From Micropterus salmoides (taxonomy: Eukaryota; Chordata; Actinopteri; Centrarchiformes; Centrarchidae), in NCBI RefSeq assembly GCF_014851395.1, contig NW_024041373.1, forward strand, positions 19,958,250 through 20,022,249: a DNA stretch of 64,000 bases. Direction: 5' to 3'. A program made the translations under genes and the position numbers. Below are positions 43,201 to 58,674 of the stretch, piece by piece. The notes beneath the pieces were generated by a model. The model did no database searches and had not been told where the DNA came from. It saw only the letters and a list, made by a program, of their open reading frames with translations. Position 1 is the stretch's first letter. Every line of letters starts with the position of its first letter.

Positions 43201-46200
43201 GTAACAAGTTCCAACAGGTTCAGTTAATACAGGTAATGAGTGGAGAACAGGAGGCTTCTTAAAGAAGTACTAACAGGTCTGTGATAGCCGGTATTCTTAC
43301 TGGTTGGTAGGTGATCAAATACTTTTGTCATGCAAATTAATTATTTAAAAATCATACATGGATTTTTGTTTTAGATTCCGTCTCTCACAGTTGAAGTGTA
43401 CCTATGATAAAAATTACAGACCTCTACGTGCGTTGTAAGTAGGAAAACCTGCAAAATCAGCAGTGTATCAAATACTTGTTCTCCCCACTGTACATAGCAA
43501 TAGTGTGCACTGAATCATGTATCTCTTGTTTGATCTCATCCCCACCTGACCAGAGGTGAAGTCCATCAAAGCCATAGGAGCAGAGGTCATCTCCCACCCC
43601 GCTGCCCCCCCAGCCTTCGCCTCCTGTGGGCCTGGGCTGGTAGCCCTCAGTGCAAGCCCAACCAACACGCAGGTGTGTGGGCTCAGATGTGAGGAAAGAG
43701 TTGATATGATCCACAACCAGCTCATAGTACCACCTCCGATGCTGAGCTGAATCTTCCCCCATAGCCAATAAGATGTTCGGTCTCATGCTGTGGTGGAGTG
43801 ATGTGCAGAGAGTACCAAAGACAAACAAAAGGGCAAAAAAGACAGAATATCATAGTTTCCTTTCCGTACATGGTTTGATTGAAATTAATGGTATATTAAA
43901 AAGCATTATAAATACTTTCATATGTCTTGTTATAAAATTGAACAGCAATAAGATTATGACTACTACAAAAAACATAAGAGCAGGAAATCATGAGGAAAGA
44001 GGAGAAATAAATGCAGTGAATGAAAATCTTCAGAAATGTATTGCTAGTTAAATGCTAGCTTTTTTTAGTCATACCAAAGAGAATCACTGATCTGAAAATC
44101 AAATTACAGTCTCTGGTAGATGCTTGTGTGATTTTTACCACACAGACCTGTGTAGAACAATACACTGAATATACAATATGCAGGGAACTCTCTGCAGCCC
44201 ACACAAAGTACAACTCTCATGGGCACAGTACATTGCATTGTTATTAATGAACCAATACAGAACCAGGCTCTTGTAGAGGTTCTCCTTTTGAACTCCTAAT
44301 ACCAATGCTGAAACTAAATTACCAGAGATAATTTGCAAGCAGAATGTGAGAAACAATAAGACAAAGAGGTAGGTAGACCAGAATATCACCAATATGTTGC
44401 TGGAATTAAGTCTGGCAAAGACGGTTGTCTGGAGAATAAATGCCAGTTCATATAGTGACACTAACCTTGCCCTTGACAGAGCTCTCATGAGGGGAATTGA
44501 AAGAATGGGAAGAGGACACTGAGAAGAAGGCATGACTTGGTTAAGATGATATAAGAGATTAGATAGAAATAGAAAAGAAGAATGGATTAAAAAAAGAATA
44601 GGAAAAATTGCATCTAGAAGAACTGACAAAATGTGGTGGGCAAGGAGGAAAAGATGGAAAAGAGAAAGAAAATAGATGAGATAAAGGAAATGAGAATAAA
44701 AACATATGCGCTAATGAGTCATTTAGGTGAACAAGAAGTACAAGTGATAGAATGAGACACAGCTTGAGGAGGGAGAGAGAGCTGGGGGAATGAGCAGGTG
44801 TGAAGAACATGAAACAAAATGAGCTATAAGGCCTGAGGAACAAAATGGGTGGCTGATAGAGAAAAGCTTAATAAAAGAAGGCAGCTGCTGGAAAAAAAAG
44901 GACAGGGGGGAAAAATGCTCAGATGAAAATGGTAGTGGAAACTGCCTACAAGATCAGACTGGAACAGAGGGCCAAAATATTGAGACAACATGAAATATGA
45001 TGAAACCATCTGAAAAGTGTCCCAAGATTAACTCTGCAGTATTCCATCTCAGGCAGCGGGCAACTTTTCTAAAGTCTCATTGGAAGAGGAGGAGATGAAG
45101 ATATCTGCTCTGCAACAGTTTTGGTCTGATCTATTCAGACAAAAAGAATTGGTGCAGCAAATGAAGAGACGATACAAGTAATTCTTGTAAGTTAAAGTGG
45201 TGGTATTATGCTTTTTGGCTTTTTCCCTCTCCTTTATTGAGTTATATATCTTTTTTGTGCATGTAACAGGTTCCCAAAGTCCAGCCCAAAGGGAGTTCCC
45301 ATCTCCCTCAGAAAGCTCTGCTCTGAACCGCTTGAAAACAGCTTGTTTGTAGTCCAGCCCTTCACTTCCTTTACTTGTGACGTCACAATGAAAACACGTC
45401 ATAAAGCTTGCCAAGCAGCTAGCGGGGGTCAGGCACGCCCTCAAACCAAGCTAGTCTGAGCGGAGGTCCTTTGGCTCAACTCGCCTTTGTTTGGTTTTCC
45501 ACTGTAGAAATGTTGTACCTGTACCAGGTACTTTTTTCACCTCTGTCGAGGTTCCAAGCGAGCTGAGGGAAACTAAAATGTAATGTGAAAACACCACAGA
45601 CTGCTGATTGGTCAGAGACAATATTCACTATTCACTGCATCATCAATGCTGCACCAGACAGAGGCCAGCAACAGAAAGTTTTATATTTTACAGTTTTCGT
45701 ATATAGTTTCATCACTAAATCCACTTCTGAGAAGTTTTGAGGTGAAGAATCAGCTGTGTAGATTTCCAATATTGACAGTTTTACGAGAAGTGATGGCGGA
45801 ACAAAAACGTGCTTGAATATTGTTGGAGTTGAGGAGCTCCGCAAGAGGCTGCGGGGGAAGCCTGTACCAACCCGCGGGAGGAGCGTGTGAGGCCGGCCAG
45901 CTGCCCGCTCACAGAGCCCTCTGCTCCCGCCGTCACACAGACCGCTGCAGCAACAACAGCAGAGGAAAACACAGCTGGAAGGTTTTCATACCGCTTATCT
46001 GTCTTTACATTCGTTTTAACTTAAAAAAGAGAAAGCTGTGTGGATCGCTGGTGTGTGTCGCATTGAACATTACGTCGCGGCAGTTGTGTGTGGCGTCGCT
46101 ATGACGACAAGCTATGTTCTATCTCTGGGTACTATCTGCAATGAAAAACGGAGCAGGCCGAGTAGAGTCGAGTCTATCGATTTGCGCTAAGGTAGCATTT

Positions 46201-49152
46201 TTCGGCAAGGCAGCATAACGTTGGATCGTCACACCACCGGCAACAGTTCAACGTTAAGTCCTAAAAAACGATGCAACTCTGTTTGGGCCTGGAAATTCAT
46301 AATCACAACCTGTAAGTATGCTTTATTGGCTGTGAATTGTATTTAAAATAAACACGGCAATGTAACTTTACAGACTGTTCAAGTGCAGAGTTGTAAACGT
46401 TGGCTATCACAGCTAAAGTTATAGCTATAATGCTAATGTTACACCTGATGTGAAAGCTACTGAGCAAACGTTCAAATTGTTTGGCCAATTTTTATGTAAA
46501 ATTGAGTTGAAACATGGTGACTTTTGTAGTGGTTTATGGTAAGATGTGGAAAAATGATGTTGTGTGGTTGTGGACTTCTGAGTTACTTATACCATGCGTT
46601 AGGTTATGGCCGCTAATCCAGCAGATGTGCAACTCCCAACAAAGATTTGTACAAGTAAGATGCATCACTCTGTAGCTCAAGAGCGGAGCGTACAACACAT
46701 AGGGTGAAAAGAGGAGCTGCAGCAATGTCCAGTATGAGAAAAATATGGTGTTTTTTGAAAATTAAACCATGTAAACCTGTTCTGGTACAACCCCTAATTA
46801 AGATTTTGAACCTGAAAATGAGCATAATACCACCTCTTTAAGTCCAACAGAGAAAAGATGTGTTCTGTGCTCAGATGAAATTACTAAGGGGAGAATATTT
46901 CTTGTACCAAGGATGTGGACAACATTACATCTTCAATAAAAGGATACCAAGGCTTTTACAGTTGACAAATAGCCCCCAGCTAAATACATGCATAAGAAAG
47001 CAATGAGAAGAAGGACTCACTCAGTGGTGGCTTCAAGAGTTAATAAAAGCAAGGACAGCATATTGGAGGATGCATTCTGCAGCCCAGATACATTTTAAAC
47101 ATGCTCTTTTGTTATAGCAAATCATATTTCTGATTTTCAAATCTTTTATGAAACTTTGGCATGTCAGATTTTTGTGTATAGTGAATTACAGAAAAAAAAC
47201 AGACCTAAATAATCTAATTAATAATCTAAAGACCTAATCTAATGCTGCAAATTCAGAAAAACACTGAATTTATCGGCATATAAGAAGAATAAGAATGACA
47301 CATAGACAAAACAAAGTAGTCCTATTAGGAGAAAACATTCTAAATTGTACCTGGTGACCTGATTAGCCAGACGTGTTTGGAGCAGCAAGTCTCTGTCTGG
47401 CAGCAGGTTGTCACAGATGAGGTTCTGATTAGACCGCACCGCCACACCATGGCACACACACAGAGAGCACAGCACCTCCAGCACCTGGAACACAACCTAT
47501 CAGCACTTCATCCAGCAAAAGCTCCACAAACACATGGAAATGATCTCATATTAGGGAACAGATCAAAAACTGCAATTACAGCCACGATACTTGTGTCTGT
47601 TTTTGCATAAGTGAAAAATCAGTTCCTTCCCAAACCATGATGCATGAATAACATTTAGTGACATTTACACAAGATTATAATGGTGTTATGTGACAAAATA
47701 TTATTTAGCTGCGCATACTGCATTTTAGCCAGAAAATACAGAAATAACATGGCAATAATAACTTCTTTTTTCAAGCTTAAAGAAAACCCTTGCAAACTAC
47801 CTTGTGGTTGCATCCATGCTTGTCTAGAAAAGAGATGATAGAATGAATGTGTCCTTCTTTGATGACATTGAGTGCTTCAGGACTTTCCACTAGGACACAC
47901 TGCAGAACCTCCAGGACTCCTGTACATTAAAGTATGCAACTGTTCATTTCTGTACTGAAGTTACACTGTACTTACAGTATATATATTTTCTATATTTTGC
48001 TATGCTGATGAAATTCCCACAAATCCAACGAACCAGAAGAGGCCTCCAGCCAGTCCAGCCTGCTTATCAGCCAGTCCAGAGAACCTGAGAAATGTGCACA
48101 GTTTACACGGTTTCCCCGGATCAGAGCAGCTGAAGGGGAAAAAAATAAGGAAACATCAGAAGAGGATTCACAATACTTAGCCACAAAGGCAAACACAACC
48201 CATGCATTTCATGCAAAATGGCAGAATTCAAACCATGTGTTTTAAGCTAAATGCAATTATACAAGTCATTAACGGCTTAGTAGATATAAACAGGAAAATC
48301 TGTTTGGGTATCTGTCACTAGTATATAATCAACTGGTATTGATGCATCAATACAATACAAGATGTGTGTTAATTCTTACCCAATAGGTCATAGAAACGGT
48401 TAATGATGGTCTCCCACTCTTCTCCCGTGTCACTGTGAGCAGCCTCAGCAAAATGAGAAGCACTAATACATTGGTGTAGATGGTCAATACAATCTAGAAC
48501 CAAATCTATCACACCCTGAGAAGAAAAGAGGAAATACTTATGGAACAGGGACAAACATATCACACGTAGAGTTCTTTTTATTCATACAAAAAATTTACCT
48601 CTTCTTGAAACATGTTCTGCCGATTATTTAGAGCCATCATGTTCTTCTGTTTATCTTCATGGTGTAGCCCCTCTGGTGGAGGCTGGAAATAGTTTATAAG
48701 ATCCTGCAGACTACGTGTTACCATCTGCACTGGCAGGCTGACAGACGTGACGTTTCCTTGTTCACTAAAACTATCCAGTTTCCTAAAGAAAAGGCGGGTT
48801 AAGTATAATGCAACAATAGAGCAACAATTACATGAATGTAACTACCAGACTTTGAAATTTTGACTGATATGACTAACCCTAGCAATTTTCTATGATACGT
48901 ATGCTAACTTATCCTTAATCAGGGTTCTCCTGTGTATGACACCCTCTATCAAGTAGCACTCGTATACGATTGATTGACATTTATTTTTGTTTTTAAAGAA
49001 AGAAAACAGAAGGTGTGACAGGGTTTTCTCTCAGTGCAGTGAAGTAGGAGACTTAATTATACAACTTGAACTTTGTAAAAGCATGGTTGCATTCCCATTG
49101 TATTTTGAAAATTTCTGGCATTCTGAAAAAGTCTGTCATAGTAGAACTTGGT

Positions 49153-49185
<33 letters not shown>

Positions 49186-52100
49186 AACATTTGAAGTCCA
49201 TTACCATGGCACATTTTATACATAGCCATAGAATGTGGATGTTCTGTGATACCTAAATCTAGCACCACTCGTATACAACACGGACATAAACCAGACGGAT
49301 TTTTAAAGCTCAATATTTGAGGGTTTTAAAAATATTTTGCGTTGGCCGATATAAATATTCTTTTAAACATAAACATAATGCTGAAACGTATCACTTAGAT
49401 TTCTTTGTTTATTTAAAGAACTGTGAGCAAGATACATACCGAGAGGAATATTTTACAGTTAAAGGAAAGTCCTATATCAGTGTAACCATGTCTCTATCAC
49501 TGTGGTATCCACATTGACTGAGGGTCTAGATATGGCATCCAGTACCTGATAAAGCGAGTGAAGAGGAGAATAGCACTCCGGATGAGTCTGGCAGTGTGAG
49601 ATTCTTCGCTCTGAGAACGAGACAGCGTCAACCCATCATCCATATGACCCTCGCTGTGTAAAATAGCCTGGAAACACATCATTGAATTGAATTGATTTGA
49701 ATCCTATTGATTCTATCACTATATTTAAAGTGCATCTCAGAACATTAATTTAAAAAGGTTAACCTTTCGCTGAGCCACTCCCATACGTGTAGATTTGGCA
49801 TCAACAGCTTGGTAGGTGAGCCAGAGCCCAGAGTTTACATGCTGAACATAACAAATGGAGTCTCCATACTTGATCTCTGGGATCCCCATGCCATCAACAT
49901 CAGTCTTTGTGCCAGTGTCAAGCTTCTCCTATAGACAAAAATCTACTGTTACTCGACCTTCAAGTCTGCAGTCTATATAAACCTCAGATTACGAAACTGA
50001 TCAAGGCAGACTTAAAACAGTTCAGTGTATTTCTCCTGTGAGTCCTCACCTTTGATGATCGAAAACAGAAGGAGGTTGTGTTGATGTCAGCCTTGTCCCG
50101 ATCAACCAGATACAGGCCCTTCTCCTCTGTAAGACCCAGGTATCTCCCAGAGGTCATATGGCAGAGTCGGAAAGGCTGCCCCCAACATGTGTGTCTACCA
50201 CTCCAACTGAGGAATATCAAGAGCATTGTGTTTTTTGTTGCTTTTCTTTTCCTTTTAAGGAAAATGAACAGTCCAGAATATTTAATGTTTTCTTTTTATT
50301 ATTGAAATGGCAGGGGAGCAGGCATGGAATACACAATTCTAATGCCATTCTGGGCCAGTGATATTAAACGTGTTTCTAGGAACACTGTACAACTGCCGTG
50401 GGTGAAAACAGCAGAAAGAGAAATTCTGGGCCCTGCTCTTGCAGTTATAAGTTGCACTATGTGCAACATGATACTGACTCCCTCTATGGTCTAACAACAA
50501 TCAACTACTGTGTGTATTTGTGTATTATTTTCTTGCCAATGAGACTATACATACTATACTATATATACACTCAAAATTTTGAGTGTTTTGTTTTCCAATA
50601 AAAAGTTTAAAACTATAAAGCTTAACATACAATTTTTATATAAGGCTAAATATTACTTTAAACTGAGACTGAGTGCATCGTCACATGCTATGTATACTTA
50701 CACAACACGCAGGATCTCCAGCCTCCAGAGAGAGCGGGCATGGCTGGAGACTGATCCAATCTCATAGTGCATTATCCTAGATTAAGAAAAAAAGACAGAG
50801 ACAGAGGTAAAGGACATTTTATCTAGCTGACATGAGAGACGACTGGTCTTTTCAACTGACCTTTGCAGCTCTTCTCCCTGCTCTGCGGATGGAATAGTCA
50901 GACACGCGTCACTATGGCTGTGGAGCAGTCGCAACGTGTCGCCCCCCTTCAGGTATCCTAAAATTAGCACAACAGACACCAGACATAATCTCCACTGAAA
51001 GAGACATTCAACTGCATCTTCAAAACAGGCCATTAGTTGGCTGTAACTGTTATCTAAACAATGGTAATTGCTCCAAGTGAAATAACACAGAGGGTATGTC
51101 AGCTAGAATACCTCTTTAATCAATCACTTGGATTATATCATTTTAGACAGATTTGTTTTTCAATCTTTTAAGAGAGCAAAAAGTAAATAAACTTACCTTG
51201 AGCAACTCCACCTCCAGAGCAGATGGGAGCAACACTCCACAGAGTGTGCTGGAAGGCTGCGTTAACAATCAGGCTGTCACTCAAGTTTCTGTTGTCAAAT
51301 ACACTGCCAAAGGACAGGTGCTGGGAAGAAACAAAATGGTAATAGCAAGAATGGGCTCATCAACATTGAATGAAACTTCTGATTTTTCTTCTACAATAGC
51401 TGTTATCATAAGCAATTATGCTAAGCATCTCATCAGAGGCAGACACAATACAGATTGACTTAATTTTGTATTTGGCAAAGGAAATGAAACCAATGACTTA
51501 TAAATGGTAGTTTCTGATTCTGCAAAGCTCAGGGTAAGATGGACAAGAAATGCAGTGGAAAAGAAAACACATTCAGTTTACCAGCTTTAAATGCTTACTT
51601 AGCAGTCTTTTGTTATTTCTTCAAACAAATAACGGGGTAATGGTGTTTGTCATTTGATGTGGTCTGAAAGCAGATTTTTGCCATCTTAACTTTGCTCATT
51701 TACAGACTCACCAGATATCTCTCTGAGGAAACACTGACCAGTATGAGGTCATCTCCAACACGCACTTTCTCACCTTCTGACCTCTGTCTGGATGCTGGGT
51801 GAACAGTCCACCAACATGCCTCACCTTAGCCACAAACAGAATATATACAAAGTTACGATTTTACAGTACATGCTTGATGAAAAATGCTTGCAGCTACAAA
51901 CAAACCAAAGTATATTAGAATTAAACAAAGAGAATAAGGTGTGTTGAAATGCATAAATATAATTAATAGATACAGTTAAGAGCACAAAAAGTAAATGTAT
52001 TAATATTACAATTATTAACTGTTAAAAGGTCCAAAACTAAATACCTGCTTTATCCTCTTGGAGACCAACATCAAAAGTCAGCTTGTCAGTCGAAGACTGT

Positions 52101-55100
52101 GATGAAGACAAGCAGCTGAGATACTGCAAGCAAATATACATTTCAGTGACTATATGAAAACATTTTCTTTTTATAGTTGATATAGAACTATTTGCCATCA
52201 GCAAGTGGGAAAAGTAAGATGGAAAACTTCTGATTTATGTCTGCATTACATCAAGATGACTCACCATGCCACTGTATGAGTGTAGGAACAAGACTGCCTG
52301 GCCATAAAGAAGGGTGCGATGGCTTCCTCCAGCTCCCACCTGTAAATCACAATTATATATGATAGATCTCTAAATATTAAATAAAAAAGTGCAAACAATT
52401 AAGTTAACAATTAATACAAGATATCATGGTCTACTGTCGTGGAAATTGTATTCCTGGTGAGAGGCTGAGCAAATAATTGAGTTACAACAAACCGTTGTCT
52501 TTGAAGAATTTATTTAACAAAAGAGAATAAACAGAGAAGTACTACAACAAAATCAGCTGGACCAGAGGTTCTGTCTCCTAAGACAGTCACTAACGTCTGG
52601 CCAAGAGCAGGGGCTGCATGATCATTTATACAGTCTGAGCATCTATGTTTTGGGGAACAAGAGATCCTTGACTGGTCCCAGTCAAGGAAGGAGAAGAACA
52701 GCTAGTGAGGAACACAATCAACAACCCCATTTCCCTAACCTAAACCCCACACATGTGGACAGACCGGAATAACAAGAACAATAATAAAGATGGAACAGGT
52801 TAAAGATTTTAAACAATATATAAGACATAATAAAGGAGAAAAATAGCACTCTTATAAGTAGTTGCATAAAAGATTATAAGTGTAAGAAGAAAACAATTTT
52901 CTGCCCTTACATCTACAATGTTATAAACTGCTGTTCTCTGTAAACTGTAGTAGACAATAACATTTACTTACACACGCAAGTAAGGCTAATATGAGGTCAG
53001 TGTCAACAATGTAATGCAGTGGTTCTCGACCTTTTTAGGGCCAGCGCCACCCTATCCAATATCCAGGGCCCTTACCGCCCCTCATCAAAAAGATGTTGAC
53101 AGTTAACCTGAATATTGTTGATTATCATTATTGTTGTTGTTGTTACTATTGTTATTAAAACCGTGAAAAACACACAAGTTAATTAACAACAATTGTATGA
53201 CTTTCCCAGGGAACAAAAAAGCCATGGTGAATGTTCCTCTCAGAAACTTTTTGTAAACACAGAGACACCATCCAAGAGTTTTCTTGGATGGTGTCTCTGC
53301 ACTTAATAAACAGGTGGGGGTCTGGTAGTCCTCCCCCAGAAGATTTTGAGCATTAAAGACTTAATTGCCTGCATTCTGGTAAAAAAAAAATTACGATGGA
53401 AATGTTTTTATTTATGGGAATCACAAAATTCAGGTGGAAGGTGACAATTCAAAATATAAAAATATATCAGAATATAATGCAGTAAGGTTCTCAGGTATTC
53501 TTAATTGCTTTATAATAGCCTATGTTTCCCCTGTAGATCAACTTCCATCCATCCATCAACCGCTTATCCTGCGTACAGGGTCGCGGGGGGCTGGAACCAA
53601 TCCCAGTACACCCCGGATAGGTTGCCAGTCCATCTCAGGCCACACATAGACGAACAACCACTCACACCTAAGGACAATTTAGGGTAACCAATCAACCTAG
53701 ACTGCATGTCTTTGGATGGTGGGAGGAAGCCGGAGCACCGGAGAGAACCCACGCAGACACAGGGAGAACATGCAAACTCCACACAGAAAGGCTGGGGCAA
53801 CCGGGGTTGAACCCACGACCTTCTTGCTGTGAGGCGACAGTGCTAACCACCGCACCACCGTCAACACACATGATATAGTCTTCCTTCCTTTTTGTGTCTG
53901 TTGTTTGAGGAATTAACCTCTTTAAATGTGATTGTGGCACCTTCTCAACTCAATGATAAATTAATTCATTTTAATTCAGTTATTAACTCCTGGACTTTAA
54001 TAGGCTAGCTCCTCTGTTTTAACACGTTTTTCATGTATTTAAACGGGATAACTGCAGGATTGAACAGTAAACAGTTGACAGGTAGCCTAAGCAACACTGA
54101 TCAGGCAAAGATCTCACCACAAATCCACACGTTAACTTCAGCACCTCGGATAAAATGCAGCTCGCAGTCACAAACAGAGCATGTCAGGGCTTCAGTTTTT
54201 AACGTTACATTTTTTTCAATCGCAACTCTACATGTCACGTTACCGCTTGGGCACAACCCAATGTGATTCACAGAGCGAGGTGGGTCCATAAATCTCATGC
54301 ACTCGCTGGCAGTGTTGGGAGCTTTTTGCTGTAACGCAGTAGGCCTAATATAACGCATTACTAAATAAAAATCTATAATATTAGACCCGTTACAATCTCA
54401 GTAACGCGCGTTACATAGCGTTTTAACCTGTAATTAAGTGGTGTTTTTTAATAAGTCACCATTTCAGCACCAGAAAAACAAATCCATGAGTAAAAGAGTA
54501 ACGTTATTTCCTGTTGCGGGAATCCGATGGTTGAAACTGTAGGCAGTGTGCAAACTACAGGGGAGCTTGGCTCCTCTTAACAAGACGCTCCCCTGCCCTG
54601 ATGGATCATGCCTAAATAGATATAGGCTATGATAGATAGATATGTGTTTGTGCTTTACAAAGTCAGCTGTTTCTATTTAACAAATTACTTTCATGATCAG
54701 AGAGATCAGTCAGGGGATTCAAATAATCAGTGACGTTATGCTGCTGTACCGCGTGCGTAAATGCGCACAGCGTCTTTCTTAATGGGGACACAATTCATCC
54801 TATTTCACCCATCCACCCCGCCCCACACTCACTTTTAAATTAAGTAATGCAAAAGTAGTGTAAAGCGTGAATGACAGCACACCTGGAGACACCACCGGAC
54901 ACTGAACAGAACTCTGCCTCACTGCCACAAACAACCGTCTCCACCTGCTGGCATGTAAAGCCGTCTGCTCCCAGCGCTGTTCTACAGACTTCTATTCCTG
55001 TCATCATCACGCATAGACCAGTAAACCGAAATGTGCACATCCCACACAGAAATCATAGCAATCTTATAAGGATTAGGACAACTACACCAACACCAGCACC

Positions 55101-58100
55101 CAAAACAAACTCATTTAAAATGGCTCTCTTCAATGTGAGATCTCTGTCAAGTAAGACTTTTATCTTAAATGATTTTATCTTGTCTGCAAATCTAGATTTT
55201 ATGTTTTTAACTGAATCATGGTTGCAAATGAATGACTATAGCCAGCTAGCTGAACTGAGTCCGCCTCACTATGATTGTTTTAGTCAACCGAGGGTCAGTG
55301 GTCGTGGTGGTGGGTGGTGTGTCATCAAGTACGCTGTGATGAATTTAGCTCCTTTGAAGTTCTCACTCTTAAACTTGCAGGGCTGCAACCTATCATATTG
55401 TTATAATTTATCGTCCCCCAAAACCGCCTGGAGGATTTTTATCAGAACTTCCTGAATTTTTATCTACTCTGGTTTTAAATTATGACAGAATTGTTCTTTG
55501 TGGCAATTTTAATATTCATGTTGATGACCCCACCAATGTTAATGCAACTGACTTTTTAAATATGGCCACTTCTTTTAACTTCAAACAACATGTCAAAGGG
55601 CAAACACATAACTGTGGTCATACACTGGACTTGGTTTTTACCCTGGGTGTCAGCATTTCCTCTGTGGAATTAGTGGACATGACCATATCTGACCACAGAT
55701 GTATTGTTTTTAGCTGCGGTTCCTCACCAGCAACAAGACAGTTTTAACCAGTTTTATCCCATCGACTTGTCTGAGCTTTTAAAAACAGTATCACAAATGA
55801 GAGTGTCCTCCAGCCCACTTGATGTAATACCTACAACGTTTTTACTGAAAGGAATGGATTCTGTTGGGCCCCATTTGATCTCTGTTTTTAACAGCTCCCT
55901 ATCTACTGGTTACCTACCCTGATTATTTTAAACGGCTTACATGAACCCACTTTTAAAGAAACCTGGTTTAGATCCCTCCCTCCCACAAAATTTTAGACCA
56001 ATTTCAAAACTGCCTTTTATTGCAAAGATTTTAGAAAGAATTGTGTCCAAACAGCTGCTCACTGTACTGGAAAATAACAAATTATTTGAAAGGTTTCAAT
56101 CTGGTTTCAGGAAGTACCACAGCACTGAGACTGCCCTGCTTAAAGTCACCAATGACCTTTTAATGTCTGCTGATGAAGGTATGTGCTCAGTCCTGGTACT
56201 CCTGGACCTTAGTGCTGCTTTTGACACCACTGATCACAACATCATGTTAGACGTGAGGCACTGGGTGGGGATCTCTGGTACTGCCCTAGAATGGTTTTCA
56301 TCCTACCTGTCAAATAGGAAGTTTTACGTGTCTGTAAACAACTATGTCTCTTCGTTCTGTCCAGTTAAATATGGTGTGCCTCAGGGGTCGGTCTTAGGAC
56401 CCATTTTGTTTTCCTTGTATCTGCTTCCCCTTGGACATATTATCCATAAACATGGTATTTCTTTTCATATTTATGCTGATGACACACAAATGTACTTGTC
56501 CGTCAGATCCACAGACCCTGGAATGCTGAGTTCACTTAACAACTGCCTTTGTGAAGTAAAAAAATGGATGTCAAATAATTTCCTCCAGCTGAACTCAGAC
56601 AAAACATAAATCCTGGTCATCGGGTCCCAGCAGATGGCAAAACAAATACTGCCATCTGCTGGTTCCCTAGTAAATCACATTAAGCCTGTTGCAAAGAATC
56701 TTGGTGTCTGGTTTGATAGTAATTTAAATTTTGAGCAGCACACCACAAAGCTTGTTCAATCATGTTTTTATCAACTTAGAAATATAGCAAAAATTCTTCC
56801 CAATACAGACACCAGAGTTACCCCACAGTGATAAATACCCTTGCATGGTGTGCGTAAGTTTAAACACTTTGTGGGCTCTGACCCAGACATCCTTTGCGTG
56901 TAAAAGTACCGGGTTTGTAATATTAGACCCTTTTTGAGACAATACTTCTATGGGTCTAAAAGGTGAACATATTGCCTTTTCAATATCCATCCAGGCTGCT
57001 TTGTCCTCCATAACATGCCAGTATCTCGCTAATTTAGCCATCTCAAAGGCCAGGCAGTACAATCTTAGATCATGGAGGCCCAGCCCCCCGTTCTCTTTAT
57101 GTGCACATAGCTTTCTCAGTTTAATTCTTGTTTTTTTACCACTCCACAAAAAATGTTTTACCATGTCATCAAGTTGTCTAAATATAGTAGATGGTATTTT
57201 AATTGGAAGCATCTTTGCCACATAACTAAACTGCGGAGCAATTAACATTTTTATGATATTAACTTTTCTCACTTCTCGAGGTTCGTTTTAATCTTCTGAA
57301 GTAGGGGGTTAAAATTCAGTGTCACCATTTCATCTATATTCTCCGAAAGTTTGATTCCCAGGTATTTCATTCCCTTGCGCAACCACCTGAATTTAAACTT
57401 CTCTACCATAGATGAAAGACACAATTTGGAAAGTGGCATCGCTTCTGATTTATTCCAGTTGATGGCATAGCAAAAATTTAGAAAACGATTGAACGGTATT
57501 CATCAACTGTGGTAAAGATGTTAAGCGGTCAGAAACTACTGCTAAAATGTCATCCGCATATAGTAATAACTTGTGTTCTTTACCTCCACCCTCAACTCCT
57601 CTAATTTCAGGGTGTGCTCTGATAGACACTGCTAAGACCTCAAGAAAGTAATAAACAATAATGAGCTCAACAGGCACCCCTGGCGCGTGAAATTTGAATT
57701 AAAGCCGAAATAGGACAGGGTGGAAGCAAGAATTGCCACTCCACCTTGTCAAATGCCTTCTCCTCATCGAGTGAAATGGCAGTAACTGGGGTGTTTTGAA
57801 ATCGGCTCAGCCACATTAAGTGTAACAAAAGTCTAACATTGTCAGTTGAAGTTCTATTTTTCTATTTTTGCTAAGATTTTAGTCAGAATTTTACAGTCGA
57901 GATTGAGCAAACTTATAGGCCTATAATTGATCTCTCGTCAGGTCCGGGAACACAGATAGCCAGCATTTTTCCCACACAAACCCCCGCTTTTCTTTAGCTG
58001 CACTGACCACCTTATCCCTTGCTGACTGCCTTAGAAAGCAGATCAAAATGAGTCTCGGGGGCTGGTCCATATTCGGTATTGGTGCCGGCTGCCTGTGGAC

Positions 58101-58674
58101 CCCTTCAATCTCCAACTCCTCGTCTATTTCGACACCAAGACCCTCCGATAGAATCTGTTGTATACAGCCATGCAGCGTCCCGTTGGTACCAAAGGTCTCC
58201 TTCAGTCCCACAAGTCTTACGTTATTCCGCCTGCACTGGTTTTCTAGAGCCTGCATTCGGTTCCACATAGCCTCTGTAAATTTATCAGTGCAATGGCAGA
58301 AATGACATCTTATGAATGTATGCTGAACAGATTAAGTGATAACCTTAGGGGAGGGGTGAACCTTTGGGAAATGTTTTGGGACTATGTAAAGGTTGGTGAT
58401 AAATCTGACTAAGATTTGTTTATTTACTTGGTTGTTTTAACGGAACCCTGTTATACTGTGATACCTTTGTAATGTGGTCGAATAATCTTTGTTAGTGTTA
58501 ATCCACTCCCATCGATATACACTGCTCCATCCGTTTGTGTTCATTGGACTATAATGCCAGAGTTTGTCTCCAGAACAATTGTATGTTCTTGTATCTTACA
58601 TGTTCCTGTATGTTGACGCAAAATATGTCAGCCATGTATCAATACTGTGTAAAATTCAATAAAAATTTGTATTC

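Noticed and set aside
44135..45009. Hydrophobic minus-strand ORFs
   Set aside because: Low-complexity purine-rich plus-strand sequence read backwards; no family resemblance.
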